Assembly: GCF_900129755.1 (NCBI RefSeq)
Contig: NZ_FQWT01000002.1
Location: 124,001-188,000 of the forward strand
Origin: Chryseobacterium oranimense
GTDB taxonomy: Bacteria; Bacteroidota; Bacteroidia; Flavobacteriales; Weeksellaceae
Direction: 5' to 3'
Length of the DNA: 64,000 nucleotides
The translations under genes and the position numbers were made by a program. The notes under the pieces are model-generated. The model had not been told where the DNA came from, ran no database searches, and was given only the letters and a program-made list of their open reading frames with translations. Within the stretch, counting starts at the first letter, position 1. Each line of letters opens with the position of its first letter. Of the stretch, positions 54,011 to 63,244 are shown piece by piece.

Positions 54011-54907
54011 CTATCCGAAATTTTGAAAATATTCTTTGAAGTTCAAAAGAAAATCATTAATATATTTTTTTCTGATATCTGATTTTCTTACTACCAGATA
54101 ATGTTTCCTTTTCAAACCATTATTCCCGAGTTTTTTAAACTTCAATTCATCAGATAGCTTGAATGAATGTAATGCCCATTTCGGCATACAGGTAATCCCT
54201 ATATTAGCCTGTACCATTTCCAAAGTAACTTCAGTTAAGGGAACCGCAGAAATTTTCGCCGGAGCTATTCCGTTCGGATTTAGAAATTCCTCATAAACAG
54301 AAACCGTTTTTAACGGAAAAGAATGAATGATTAAGTGAGCATCCAGAAAATCATCAGCAATCAGGTATTCCGAATTATTCAGATGATTCTCCTGATGAAT
54401 AACCGCAAAAATTTCATCCTCAAAAATCTCAATGCTTACCAATTCTTTACTGACGGAAGGTTTTGAAGTGACGACTGCAATGTCAATTTCATTGGAGATC
54501 ACTTTCTCAACGGGTTTATGAGTCGCTTCCAGCACCAGATCCACCTCAATTTCAGGATACAGCACTTTCATTTTCTGAATAAATAATGGCAGCCCCTGAT
54601 AGAATGAATAACATTCTGTGCTGATTTTTATTGTACCCGCCGCCCCGGCTCTTATCTGTTGAATAGCATTTAGACCACTCCCAATACTATCGATTACCGT
54701 ACATGCAGTTTTGTAAAGTACATTCCCCTCTTCAGTTAATTCCCATTTGTTCCGCGTTCTGTAAAATACCTTGAAACCAAGCTGAATTTCCAGATCCTTA
54801 AGCTGATGACTTAATGCTGACTGTGTCAAAAAAAGCTTTTCAGAAGAACCGGCAATACTCCCCTCTTCCGCAATTGTTTTAATAAGTCTTAAAAACTTGA
54901 TTTCCAT
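54011..54907 (-). CDS. LysR family transcriptional regulator
   Basis: The 298-residue regulator has the N-terminal winged HTH (about 1-60: FLRLIKTIAEEGSIAGSSEKLFLTQSALSHQLKDLEIQLGFKVFYR) and the C-terminal ligand-binding domain (from about 90). The cofactor site resembles MetR. It is divergent from a rhodanese gene, so it probably regulates it. The ligand is unknown. Its -7 element lies only four bases before the ATG. Confidence 0.88.
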   Translation of the reverse strand: MEIKFLRLIKTIAEEGSIAGSSEKLFLTQSALSHQLKDLEIQLGFKVFYRTRNKWELTEEGNVLYKTACTVIDSIGSGLNAIQQIRAGAAGTIKISTECYSFYQGLPLFIQKMKVLYPEIEVDLVLEATHKPVEKVISNEIDIAVVTSKPSVSKELVSIEIFEDEIFAVIHQENHLNNSEYLIADDFLDAHLIIHSFPLKTVSVYEEFLNPNGIAPAKISAVPLTEVTLEMVQANIGITCMPKWALHSFKLSDELKFKKLGNNGLKRKHYLVVRKSDIRKKYINDFLLNFKEYFQNFG

Positions 54908-54911
54908 AATG

Positions 54912-54919
54912 CAAAGTTA
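54912..54919 (-). promoter_or_regulatory. -7 promoter element abutting the LysR start codon
   Basis: TAACTTTG on the minus strand fits TAnnTTTG exactly and stands four bases from the ATG, so the transcript would have no leader. Confidence 0.5.
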
Positions 54920-54985
54920 GCAATATAACAAAAAACAATACCTGAAAATATTTCATTGATAACTGCAAAGCATTCAACTTCAATC

Positions 54986-55017
54986 TTAGGAGAGAAAGAA
55001 GCCTGAGCATAATTTTG
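54986..55017 (+). promoter_or_regulatory. Promoter of the rhodanese gene
   Basis: TTA (54986-54988) and TAATTTTG (55010-55017), spaced 21 bases; the -7 element is a perfect match and the -33 base is one off. The leader is about 15 bases. Confidence 0.55.
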
Positions 55018-55038
55018 CCCTATAAACAATTTAAAATT

Positions 55039-55431
55039 ATGCAAGAACAAATTGAATTCTACCGGAAAAAATTATCGTATGAAATAGATCCTTCAGATTT
55101 ATATGAGTTATTTCAAAACAGTACAGATTATATAGCAGTAGACACCCGAAAACCAATCGGCTATAATAAAGAACACATCCCATCTGCCATTAATCTTCCT
55201 CATCGGGAAATGACAGAAGAGAATACCCAGCATCTTGACAGGTCAAAAACATACGTCTGCTATTGTGACGGAATCGGCTGCAATGCTTCTACAAAAGGAG
55301 CTTTAAAAATGACTCTGTTAGGATTTAAAGTCCTTGAATTAATGGGAGGAATTGAATGGTGGAAGTTTGATGGCTATGCCACAGAAGGAACTACCCCCAC
55401 AAATGGCTCCACATTCGTATGTGCCTGTTAA
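55039..55431 (+). CDS. Rhodanese-like domain protein
   Basis: The 130-residue single rhodanese-domain protein shows YIAVDTRKPIGYNKEHIPSAINLPHREM (CH2A-type start) and the active-site loop YVCYCDGIGCNASTKGA. The nucleophile is probably the first Cys of CDGIGC. The family transfers sulfane sulfur or acts as a phosphatase-like protein. The ATG at 55039 was chosen (QEQIEFYRKK); the upstream in-frame start lies inside the promoter. It is divergent from the LysR gene. Confidence 0.85.
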   Translation: MQEQIEFYRKKLSYEIDPSDLYELFQNSTDYIAVDTRKPIGYNKEHIPSAINLPHREMTEENTQHLDRSKTYVCYCDGIGCNASTKGALKMTLLGFKVLELMGGIEWWKFDGYATEGTTPTNGSTFVCAC

Positions 55432-55447
55432 ATTATTAATAAAAAAT

Positions 55448-55891
55448 ATGAAAATAAGATTTGCAGAGGAAAAAGACCTGAGCTCCATTATTGAACTGTG
55501 TAAAGCCCATGCACAGTATGAAAGAAGTTCCTTCAAAGAAGAAAACAAGAAGGAACTGCTTTCTGAACACCTCCTCAATCCTGACTCAAATATAAAATGC
55601 CTGGTTGCTGAATCCGACACTGAAATAATAGGATATGCAACATTCTTCAAACAGTTTTCAACCTGGGATGCCGGTTATTATATGTATGTTGACTGTCTAT
55701 TCTTAACAGAAAACGCGAGGGGAAACGGAACAGGAAAGCAAATAATGGAATTAATAAGGGCCCACTCAAAAGAAGAAGACTGCTCGGTAATTCAATGGCA
55801 GACCCCGAGTTTTAATACAGGAGCCATTAAATTCTACACCCGGCTTGGAGCGGAAAGCAAAAATAAAGAAAGATTTTTCTGGAAAGTATAA
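55448..55891 (+). CDS. GNAT family N-acetyltransferase
   Basis: The 147-residue protein has the GNAT fold: KIRFAEEKDLSSIIELCKAHAQYE and the acetyl-CoA motif VDCLFLTENARGNGTGKQIMELI (with the R-G-x-G-x-G-like R-G-N-G-T-G), and FYTRLGA near the end. The ATG at 55448 was chosen; the longer frame overlaps the rhodanese gene. It is 16 bp downstream of the rhodanese gene, so it is co-transcribed with it. Confidence 0.86.
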   Translation: MKIRFAEEKDLSSIIELCKAHAQYERSSFKEENKKELLSEHLLNPDSNIKCLVAESDTEIIGYATFFKQFSTWDAGYYMYVDCLFLTENARGNGTGKQIMELIRAHSKEEDCSVIQWQTPSFNTGAIKFYTRLGAESKNKERFFWKV

Positions 55892-55907
55892 ATCAACTAC
55901 TTAATTT

Positions 55908-55945
55908 AAAATAGGGACTTTCTGAAACCAGACTGTCTCTATTTT
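55908..55945. terminator. Bidirectional intrinsic terminator
   Basis: AAAATAGGGAC / GTCTCTATTTT form an 11-bp stem with one G-T wobble and a 16-base loop. It lies between the convergent GNAT and glpR genes. Confidence 0.65.
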
Positions 55946-55972
55946 GAATATTTGAATAAGTTAAAGTACACC

Positions 55973-56737
55973 TTATTTTACAATGACTGTAACTCCCCTT
56001 TCCTCCAATGCAGATTGATCTTCCTCACTAATCCCGTTATCCGTAATCAGATAATCCACCTTGTCCAAAGGAGCGATTTTTCCAAAACCTTTTTTATTCA
56101 GTTTTGAAGAATCCCCAAGAATAACCACTTTTTCAGAACATTCTATCATAAGCTGATTAAGGTGAGCCTCCGCAGCATTGGAGGTACTGATTCCGAATTC
56201 AGTATCAATCCCATCCACACCCAGGAAAAGCTTATTGCACGAAAACTGCTTGAGGATCCCCTCAGAAATGGAACCTACAATTGAAGTTGAGCTCTTTCGC
56301 ACTTCACCTCCTAATTGTATGATATTAATATTAGGATTATTGCACAGCTCTATGGCTACTCTTAAAGATGAAGTCAGAACCGTAAGCGGACCAAAGTTCA
56401 CCAGCATCCTGGCAAGATAATGCATCGTCGTTCCGGAAGCCAGAATAATACAGTCATTCTCGCGGATCAGTTCCAGAGCTCCTTTTGCTATACTCTGTTT
56501 CGCTTCTACATTGATGTTTTCCTTCTCATCCACATTTCTTTCATAGGCATACCTTACATGCTTGCTTGCTCCTCCATGGTTACGGAAAAGCAATCCCAGG
56601 CTTTCGAGATAATTCAGATCCTTTCGGACCGTAACTGACGAAACATTGAATTTCTCGCACAGATCCTGTACAAGAACATGACCTTTTTCATCCAGTTCTT
56701 TTAATATATCATTATGCCTTGGTATTAACTTTTCCAT
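55973..56737 (-). CDS. glpR: DeoR/GlpR family transcriptional repressor of the glycerol genes
   Basis: The 254-residue protein has the DeoR-type HTH (IPRHNDILKELDEKGHVLVQDLCEKFNVSSVTVRKDLNYLESLGLLFRNHGGA, about 5-57) and the C-terminal sugar-phosphate-sensing domain (LASGTTMHYLARML, LGGEVRKSSTSIVG, FLGVDGIDTEFGISTSN). It is divergent from glpD. The AAACGAAAC repeats in the intergenic region are probable operators. The symbol is inferred from the context. Confidence 0.87.
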   Translation of the reverse strand: MEKLIPRHNDILKELDEKGHVLVQDLCEKFNVSSVTVRKDLNYLESLGLLFRNHGGASKHVRYAYERNVDEKENINVEAKQSIAKGALELIRENDCIILASGTTMHYLARMLVNFGPLTVLTSSLRVAIELCNNPNINIIQLGGEVRKSSTSIVGSISEGILKQFSCNKLFLGVDGIDTEFGISTSNAAEAHLNQLMIECSEKVVILGDSSKLNKKGFGKIAPLDKVDYLITDNGISEEDQSALEERGVTVIVK

Positions 56738-56821
56738 TCTGATTCTTTCATCAAAAATACCATTTTTTTTCGAGACCGATAAAATTTCATTTATTTTCTT
56801 TTTAGTTTCATTTTTAATTTA

Positions 56822-56829
56822 TACATTTG
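56822..56829 (+). promoter_or_regulatory. -7 promoter element of the glp operon
   Basis: TACATTTG matches TAnnTTTG exactly, 25 bases before the glpD ATG. The -33 region lacks a clear TTG. Confidence 0.6.
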
Positions 56830-56869
56830 AAAACGAAACATAAACGAAACATTTATGAAACGAAACGAA
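56830..56869 (+). promoter_or_regulatory. Probable GlpR operator cluster
   Basis: Three copies of AACGAAAC-like sequence (56832-56839, 56843-56850 and, within AAACGAAACG, 56858-56867) directly follow the -7 element. The last copy reaches into the first codons of glpD, so a bound repressor would block initiation. Inferred from position; no binding evidence. Confidence 0.55.
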
Positions 56870-58453
56870 GAAATAAGTAAATTAACAAGTATTCAGGAAT
56901 GGGACTTCATCGTGATTGGTGGCGGCGCCAGCGGTCTAGGATCTGCACTGGATGCAACCAGCAGAGGATTTAAAACCCTTCTTCTGGAATCACACGATTT
57001 CGCAAAAGCAACATCCAGCCGAAGCACCAAACTGGTACACGGCGGTGTAAGATATCTTGCCCAGGGAGATGTAGGCCTTGTAAAAGAGGCATTGAAAGAA
57101 AGAGGGCTTCTTGCTCAAAATGCAGCACATGTAGTAAAAAACCAGTCATTCATTATCCCCAACTATACATGGTGGGGAGGAATTTACTATAAAATAGGTC
57201 TTTCTATTTATGATTTCCTTGCAGGGAAACTAAGCCTTGGTAAAACAAAATACATCAGCAAGGCTAAAACCGTTGAAAAGCTTCCGACCATTGAGCAGCA
57301 CAATCTCGCAAGTGGTGTAGTGTACCAGGACGGGCAATTCGACGATGCACGGTTAGCCATTAATTTAACCCAGACTCTTATAGAAAAAGGAGGCAGTGCC
57401 ATTAATTATATGAAAGTAACCGGGCTCCTGAAAAATGATTCCGGGAAAATAAACGGGGTAAAAGCTGAAGACCAGTTCTCCGGCCAGCAGTATGAGCTTC
57501 GTGCAAAAGCTGTGATCAATGCAACAGGGGTATTCACCAATGATATTCTGAATATGAATAACCCTAAGCATGGCAAATTCGTTGTTCCAAGTCAGGGTAT
57601 CCACCTGGTTCTGGATAAATCTTTCCTTAAAAGTGACGATGCCATCATGATTCCCAAAACTTCTGACGGCAGGGTTCTTTTTGTCGTTCCATGGCATGAC
57701 AGGGCATTAGTGGGAACAACAGACACCCTTCTTGAAAATCCAAGCTTTGAACCTCATGCTTTGGAATCCGAAATCAGTTTCGTTTTAAATACAGCCAGAC
57801 AGTATTTAGCTAAAAAACCCACAAGAGAAGATGTAAAATCCATGTTCGCAGGCTTACGTCCCCTTGCCGCTCCAAAAGAAGGAGGTAAAAGTACCAAGGA
57901 AGTTTCCCGAAGCCATAAAGTCATTACTTCCGATACCGGATTAGTTTCCATCATTGGAGGAAAATGGACTACTTACCGTAAAATGGCTCAGGACACTATT
58001 GATAAAGCAGTAGAGATCCTTCATTTGAACGGAGGACCTTCTCAAACGGAAAACCTTTCCATTCACGGTAATATGAAAGCAGAACTTGTAGACCGTACCA
58101 ATCATCTTTATGTTTATGGGTCAGATATTCCGGCTATAAAATCATTGCAGAGCAGTGATCCACAATATTCCCAAAAGATCCATCCTGATCATGCGTTCAC
58201 CATTGCAGAAGCAGTTTGGGCTATAAGACATGAGATGGCAGAAACTATAGAAGATATCCTCGCCCGAAGAGTACGTCTGTTATTCTTAGACGCAAGAGCT
58301 GCAATTGACAGCGCACACAGCATCGCACAACTCATCGCCAAAGAAAAAGGACATTCCCAGGAATGGGCCGATGCACAGGAAAAAGAATTTATTGAACTGG
58401 CAAAAGGATATTTGCTAACACCTTACACTCCCAAAACTATTACTCATAACTAA
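56855..58453 (+). CDS. glpD: Glycerol-3-phosphate dehydrogenase/oxidase
   Basis: GlpD oxidises glycerol-3-phosphate to dihydroxyacetone phosphate and feeds electrons into the quinone pool at the inner membrane. The 532-residue FAD enzyme has the dinucleotide motif [15 protein letters not shown] (about 20-34), [14 protein letters not shown], and the second motif [13 protein letters not shown]; the C-terminal domain ([16 protein letters not shown]) is typical. It is the first gene of the glp operon. Confidence 0.96.
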   Translation: MKRNEEISKLTSIQEWDFIVIGGGASGLGSALDATSRGFKTLLLESHDFAKATSSRSTKLVHGGVRYLAQGDVGLVKEALKERGLLAQNAAHVVKNQSFIIPNYTWWGGIYYKIGLSIYDFLAGKLSLGKTKYISKAKTVEKLPTIEQHNLASGVVYQDGQFDDARLAINLTQTLIEKGGSAINYMKVTGLLKNDSGKINGVKAEDQFSGQQYELRAKAVINATGVFTNDILNMNNPKHGKFVVPSQGIHLVLDKSFLKSDDAIMIPKTSDGRVLFVVPWHDRALVGTTDTLLENPSFEPHALESEISFVLNTARQYLAKKPTREDVKSMFAGLRPLAAPKEGGKSTKEVSRSHKVITSDTGLVSIIGGKWTTYRKMAQDTIDKAVEILHLNGGPSQTENLSIHGNMKAELVDRTNHLYVYGSDIPAIKSLQSSDPQYSQKIHPDHAFTIAEAVWAIRHEMAETIEDILARRVRLLFLDARAAIDSAHSIAQLIAKEKGHSQEWADAQEKEFIELAKGYLLTPYTPKTITHN

Positions 58454-58463
58454 AATTTGCAGT

Positions 58464-59960
58464 ATGAAGGAAAAACTGATTCTCGCTCTGGACCAGGGGA
58501 CCACATCCTCCAGAGCCATTTTATTCAACCACAGCGGAGCTATAGAATATGTCTCCCAGAAAAACTTTGAACAGATCTTCCCTACTCCCGGGTGGGTAGA
58601 GCATGATCCCAACGAAATATGGTCATCCCAGATATCTGTAGCCGCAGAGGTTATCGCTAAAGCTGGCATTTCCGGATTGGAAGTAGCTGCCATTGGTATC
58701 ACCAATCAACGTGAAACAACCATTGTTTGGGATAAAGAAACCGGCGAGCCTGTTTATAATGCTATTGTATGGCAGGACAGAAGGACATCTAAATATTGTG
58801 ATGAACTGAAGGATCAGGGCTACGCTGAAGTTATCAAAGAAAAAACAGGACTTGTTCTGGATGCTTACTTTTCGGCAACCAAGTTAAAATGGATTCTGGA
58901 TAACGTAGAAGGCGCGAGAGAAAAAGCAGCAGAAGGAAAAATCTGCTTCGGAACTGTTGATACATGGCTGGTGTGGAAACTTACCCGTGGAAAAATGTTC
59001 ATTACCGATGTTTCCAATGCCAGCAGAACCATGCTTCTCAACATTCACACCCTGGAATGGGATCAGGAGCTTCTGGATTTATTTGACATTCCAAGATCTG
59101 TACTTCCTGAAGTAAAACAAAGCAGTGAGATCTATGGAGAAACAGCAACCACTTTATTTTCTACCAAAATTCCAATTGCAGGAATTGCAGGGGACCAGCA
59201 GGCAGCCTTATTCGGGCAGATGTGCATCACTCCGGGAATGGTAAAAAATACTTACGGAACAGGCTGCTTTCTTTTAATGAATACAGGAAAAGAAGCTGTT
59301 TCTTCCAAAAATAACCTTCTGACTACTGTTGCATGGAAGATTAACGGAGAAGTAAATTATGCCCTGGAAGGAAGCGTATTTGTAGGCGGAGCAGCTATCC
59401 AATGGCTGAGAGATGGCCTTAAGCTTATCCATTCATCAGAAGAAGTGAATGATCTTGCCGCAAGTGTTGAAGATAACGGCGGGGTTTATTTTGTGCCAGC
59501 ATTAACAGGACTTGGCGCTCCTTACTGGGATCAGTATGCCAGAGGAACTATTGTAGGTGTAACCCGCGGAACCACTAACGGACATATCGCAAGAGCCACT
59601 CTGGAAGGAATTGCATTCCAGGTATATGACATTGTAAAATCTATGGAAGCAGATTCCGGAAGACCAAGTCTTGAACTGAGAGTAGACGGAGGTGCTTCTG
59701 CCAGTGACCTTCTGATGCAGATACAGTCAGATCTTTTCGGATTTAAAATCACGCGACCAAAAACTCTTGAGACCACAGCTTTAGGAGCAGCTTATCTTGC
59801 AGGTTTAGCTGTCGGATACTGGAAAGATATCAACGAGATCCAGTCTCAGTGGGTTGTGGATGAGGATTTCCACCCAAAAGTAGACAAAGAAAAAGCAGAT
59901 AAGATGATCCATTTCTGGAACAAGGCAGTAAAGCGTTCACAAAGCTGGATCGAAGATTAA
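58464..59960 (+). CDS. glpK: Glycerol kinase
   Basis: GlpK phosphorylates glycerol to glycerol-3-phosphate. The 498-residue FGGY kinase shows [88 protein letters not shown] and the late [19 protein letters not shown]. It is 10 bp after glpD. Confidence 0.97.
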   Translation: MKEKLILALDQGTTSSRAILFNHSGAIEYVSQKNFEQIFPTPGWVEHDPNEIWSSQISVAAEVIAKAGISGLEVAAIGITNQRETTIVWDKETGEPVYNAIVWQDRRTSKYCDELKDQGYAEVIKEKTGLVLDAYFSATKLKWILDNVEGAREKAAEGKICFGTVDTWLVWKLTRGKMFITDVSNASRTMLLNIHTLEWDQELLDLFDIPRSVLPEVKQSSEIYGETATTLFSTKIPIAGIAGDQQAALFGQMCITPGMVKNTYGTGCFLLMNTGKEAVSSKNNLLTTVAWKINGEVNYALEGSVFVGGAAIQWLRDGLKLIHSSEEVNDLAASVEDNGGVYFVPALTGLGAPYWDQYARGTIVGVTRGTTNGHIARATLEGIAFQVYDIVKSMEADSGRPSLELRVDGGASASDLLMQIQSDLFGFKITRPKTLETTALGAAYLAGLAVGYWKDINEIQSQWVVDEDFHPKVDKEKADKMIHFWNKAVKRSQSWIED

Positions 59961-59983
59961 ATTCTAACTTAAAAAAACTACTT

Positions 59984-60715
59984 ATGACCCCATTTACCGC
60001 AGAACTTATAGGAACCATGCTTCTTATATTATTAGGCAACGGCGTTGTAGCCAATGTTGTCTTAAAAGATACTAAAGGAAACAACTCAGGATGGATCGTC
60101 ATTACGACGGCCTGGGCTTTGGCTGTTTTCGTAGGCGTTACCGTGGCAGGCCCGGCAAGTGGGGCCCATCTGAATCCGGCTGTGACCATCGGACTTGCTG
60201 CTGCAGGAAAATTTTCCTGGGACCTTGTTCCCACTTACATTGCAGCACAGATGCTTGGCGGAATGCTTGGTGCTTTCCTGGTATGGCTATTTAACAAAGA
60301 CCATTTCGCCATTACAGAAGATGAAGGGGCCAAACTCGCATGTTTCAGTACCGGGCCGGCAATCAGAAATACATTTTCAAACCTGATCAGTGAGATCATT
60401 GGTACATTTGTACTCGTGTTTGTCATATTTCACTTCTCAGATCCAAGCATTTCTCTGAATGCTGATCCGACTGCCAAAGTGGGACTGGGTTCTGTAGGAG
60501 CGCTTCCGGTTACTCTACTGGTTTGGGCTATCGGTTTATCTCTTGGCGGAACTACGGGTTATGCCATTAATCCTGCAAGAGACCTGGCACCAAGAATCAT
60601 GCATGCCATACTTCCTGTAAAAGGCAGCAGTGGCTGGGGTTATGCCTGGATTCCGGTAGCAGGTCCGATTCTAGGTGCTGTAATCGCCGCCGTTCTTTTT
60701 GGAATAATACATTAA
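59984..60715 (+). CDS. glpF: Glycerol facilitator (MIP/aquaporin family)
   Basis: GlpF lets glycerol cross the inner membrane by diffusion. The 243-residue protein has six membrane helices and the two half-helix NPA motifs (SGAHLNPAVTIGLA, about 62-75; GYAINPARDLAPR, about 190-202). The Asp after the second NPAR matches the glycerol-conducting branch rather than the water-only branch. It is 24 bp after glpK. Confidence 0.95.
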   Translation: MTPFTAELIGTMLLILLGNGVVANVVLKDTKGNNSGWIVITTAWALAVFVGVTVAGPASGAHLNPAVTIGLAAAGKFSWDLVPTYIAAQMLGGMLGAFLVWLFNKDHFAITEDEGAKLACFSTGPAIRNTFSNLISEIIGTFVLVFVIFHFSDPSISLNADPTAKVGLGSVGALPVTLLVWAIGLSLGGTTGYAINPARDLAPRIMHAILPVKGSSGWGYAWIPVAGPILGAVIAAVLFGIIH

Positions 60716-60724
60716 AAATACCCG

Positions 60725-61525
60725 ATGAAAATTTTAAAAATTGTATGCCTGATGATTTTGGGCACAGGAAAGCTATTCTCTCAGGAGAACCAGGAAGCTA
60801 AGGAAAACAACAGGCTGGATTTCACGGTCAATCTTCAGAACAACCACCTTTGGAGAGGATTGATTATCACAGACAAACCAGTGGTAATGGGAAATCTTTC
60901 TTATGCTTTGGACGCTGAAAAGAAATGGAAGATTGGTATCTGGGGTGCATCGGCATTAGCTGACGACAAAGACGGCACTCATTACAAAGAGATCAACTAT
61001 TACATCCAATACTCCCATAACCGTTTTTATATCGGGCTGTGGGACCTGTATAATTCGAGGAACATTAATACGGCTGTAGCTGCGGATGATATTTTCAGTT
61101 ATTCGCAAAGGAGAACTGCTCACATCATCGACCTTAGAACCAATTATACTTTCGGACCGTCGTTCCCGCTTAACATTGAAGCTGATATTATGCTGTATGG
61201 TGGCGCCAACGCCGGTGAAGTAGTATTGGAACCTGATGGAAGCTATAAAAAGAATAAGTATTCAACCTATGTTCAGGCAAGTTACCCGGTGATTGCAGGA
61301 CAGAAAGTAAATCTGGATGCTTTTGTTGGGGCAGGATTTGCCCTCAACGACAGCCGCTTTCTCTATGGAAACGGAACCAATAATTTTGATATTGTGAATG
61401 TAGGGCTAAAAGCCAGCAAGACCTTAAAAATTACAGATCATTACAGCCTGCCGGTTGCTATGATGGCTATGTGGAATCCTTCCAATAAATATGCAAGGAT
61501 CCAGCTTGCCGCTACTGTATTTTAA
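60725..61525 (+). CDS. Outer-membrane beta-barrel protein at the end of the glycerol operon
   Basis: The 266-residue protein has a signal peptide (to LFSQ, about 20) and many alternating aromatic and polar strands (NNHLWRGLIITDKPVVMGNLSYAL, INYYIQYSHNRFYIGLWDLYNS, ADIMLYGGANA, LNDSRFLYGN). It ends with a C-terminal RIQLAATVF strand with terminal Phe, the usual barrel-assembly signal. This suggests a small porin of the TorF-like class. It lies only 9 bp after glpF, so it probably admits glycerol or glycerol phosphate through the outer membrane. The role is inferred from the context. Confidence 0.72.
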   Translation: MKILKIVCLMILGTGKLFSQENQEAKENNRLDFTVNLQNNHLWRGLIITDKPVVMGNLSYALDAEKKWKIGIWGASALADDKDGTHYKEINYYIQYSHNRFYIGLWDLYNSRNINTAVAADDIFSYSQRRTAHIIDLRTNYTFGPSFPLNIEADIMLYGGANAGEVVLEPDGSYKKNKYSTYVQASYPVIAGQKVNLDAFVGAGFALNDSRFLYGNGTNNFDIVNVGLKASKTLKITDHYSLPVAMMAMWNPSNKYARIQLAATVF

Positions 61526-61546
61526 TCCAGTTTTAAATGAATTACA

Positions 61547-61580
61547 GAAAGACCACTTCAAACGAAGTGGTCTTTCATTT
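61547..61580 (+). terminator. Intrinsic terminator of the glp operon
   Basis: A perfect 13-bp stem GAAAGACCACTTC / GAAGTGGTCTTTC with a 4-base loop, followed by ATTT, ends the operon. Confidence 0.8.
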
Positions 61581-61752
61581 AAACCATTAAGGTAATACGA
61601 AGTTTTAAGACCATTAAAAATAGCTAGAGTTTGAGATAATGCTTAAAAGAATTGGATTTTCCTCTTAATCTTAATATCAAAAATCTTATGGAAATTCTTT
61701 CTGCGCATCCAATCACCGGGTTTTTACGGTTCAGTTATTGCAGAAATCTTAT

Positions 61753-61760
61753 TACTTTTG
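61753..61760 (+). promoter_or_regulatory. -7 promoter element of the small secreted-protein gene
   Basis: TACTTTTG fits TAnnTTTG exactly, with an ATG 11 bases on. Only TTC lies near the ideal -33 position. Confidence 0.5.
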
Positions 61761-61771
61761 AAAAAAAATAC

Positions 61772-62191
61772 ATGAAAAATATTTTCAGCTTAGTGATCTT
61801 CTGCATCAGTATTTTGTCTTTTGCGCAGACAAAAACTCCTTTTACCGGATACAGAAGTTTTGATATTGTACAGGGATACAGCGGATCCGGAACTCCTCAT
61901 TATTATCTTGAGGCAAAGAAAAACGGAGATGTACATTTCGGGTATGTTCAGGTAAACCAGGCAGACCAGACTGAAACAACAGAGGAAATGAATGCCGGGA
62001 AATACAATCCAAAAGTAATGAAGGTAACCTTCAAAAAATACAAAGAAATTTTTTACGTGAAATTTGACAAGAATAAGATCTACCTGACCGATAAGGATGG
62101 GAATATTCAGAAATCCGAAGACTGCTGCTCCAGTATGGAAAGTGCAACACAAGATACCTGTACCTGCGAAAGCGAACTCTATCAACGATGA
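61772..62191 (+). CDS. Unknown secreted protein
   Basis: The 139-residue protein has a signal peptide (KNIFSLVIFCISILSFAQ) and a beta-rich mature part, with two Cys pairs near the C-terminus (SEDCCSSMESATQDTCTCESELY). I recognise no domain. I started at 61772 because an earlier in-frame ATG lies before the promoter element and the signal peptide. It overlaps the next gene by 4 bp (ATGA), so the two are translationally coupled. Confidence 0.7.
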   Translation: MKNIFSLVIFCISILSFAQTKTPFTGYRSFDIVQGYSGSGTPHYYLEAKKNGDVHFGYVQVNQADQTETTEEMNAGKYNPKVMKVTFKKYKEIFYVKFDKNKIYLTDKDGNIQKSEDCCSSMESATQDTCTCESELYQR

Positions 62192-63159
62192 AAGTACTAA
62201 AAATTCTGCTCACTCTCTTTATTGTAGCCTCATGCAGCGGGACAGAGAAGCATCCTTATACTTTCTATTACTGGAAAACCCATCTTAAGCTTGATCAGGA
62301 AGAAAAAAAGGTACTGGATCAGGCATCGGTTCCTTATCTGTACACCCGATTTTTTGACATAGACAAATCCAGCGGAAAATTCCAGCCGGTAGCTGCCATT
62401 ACCCTGGACAAGAGTTTTAAAACCGATAAACAAATTGTGCCGACTGTTTTCATTACCAATCAGTCTATGTATCATATTTCAGCTGAGGAAATCAGGTTCC
62501 TTGCAAAAAATGTTCATGATCTGGTTCAAAAAAAAGCCACGGAATACCATTTAAAGATAAGTAATGAAATTCAGATCGACTGTGACTGGACAGCCGGAAC
62601 ACGGGACGATTATTTTAAATTCCTGAAGGAGCTGAAGAAGGTTTCAGGAAAAGAAATTACCTGTACCCTGCGGCTTCATCAGGTTAAGGATAAAAATGAA
62701 ACGGGGATTCCGCCAGTAGAAAAAGTTTACCTGATGTGCTACTCTACTTCATCCCCACTTAAAAAATCCAGCAAAAACTCTATCCTGGATGTAAATGTTT
62801 TAAAAAGCTATCTTTCCAGACTGGAGGATTATCCGATAAAAAACATGGAGGTGGCTTTACCGATTTATTCCTGGGGAATTGTGACGAATCATCTTGAAAA
62901 GCATAAATTAATTAATGCCTTATCCAGAAAAGACCTGGAAAATCCAGGATTTAAAAGAATCTCGGATGATGAAGTTGAAGTCATCAAAGACGGTTTTTAT
63001 TTCGGAAGCTTTCTCAGCAAAGGTTTTAGAATCAGGGTTGAAGAAATATCTGATGATCAGCTGCAGGATGTTACCCGTTTCCTTGAGAAAAAAATACCAC
63101 ATTTTAATATAATTTATTATCAATTAGATAGTAAATTTGTAAGTAACAGAGTTTTTTAA
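62188..63159 (+). CDS. Lipoprotein, possibly with a GH18-like TIM barrel
   Basis: The 323-residue protein has a lipobox (TLFIVASC, Cys16). The mature part shows alternating strands and helices that suggest a TIM barrel: EIQIDCDWTAGTRDDYFKFLKELKK (a DxDW-like strand end), VEKVYLMCYST, MEVALPIYSWGI. This recalls inactive or divergent GH18-type proteins; there is no clear DxxDxDxE motif. It is coupled to the previous gene. I am not sure of the fold; the function is unknown. Confidence 0.65.
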   Translation: MKVLKILLTLFIVASCSGTEKHPYTFYYWKTHLKLDQEEKKVLDQASVPYLYTRFFDIDKSSGKFQPVAAITLDKSFKTDKQIVPTVFITNQSMYHISAEEIRFLAKNVHDLVQKKATEYHLKISNEIQIDCDWTAGTRDDYFKFLKELKKVSGKEITCTLRLHQVKDKNETGIPPVEKVYLMCYSTSSPLKKSSKNSILDVNVLKSYLSRLEDYPIKNMEVALPIYSWGIVTNHLEKHKLINALSRKDLENPGFKRISDDEVEVIKDGFYFGSFLSKGFRIRVEEISDDQLQDVTRFLEKKIPHFNIIYYQLDSKFVSNRVF

Positions 63160-63244
63160 AGTCATGTTCATGGCTGGCTGATCAGCTTCGAGAATTTAAT
63201 TTTTACTGAATTCAGTTATAAAACTAAAAACACCCATCAACTAT

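Noticed and set aside
57208..57954. Minus-strand open frames within glpD
   Set aside because: They are shadows of the strongly supported FAD enzyme gene.
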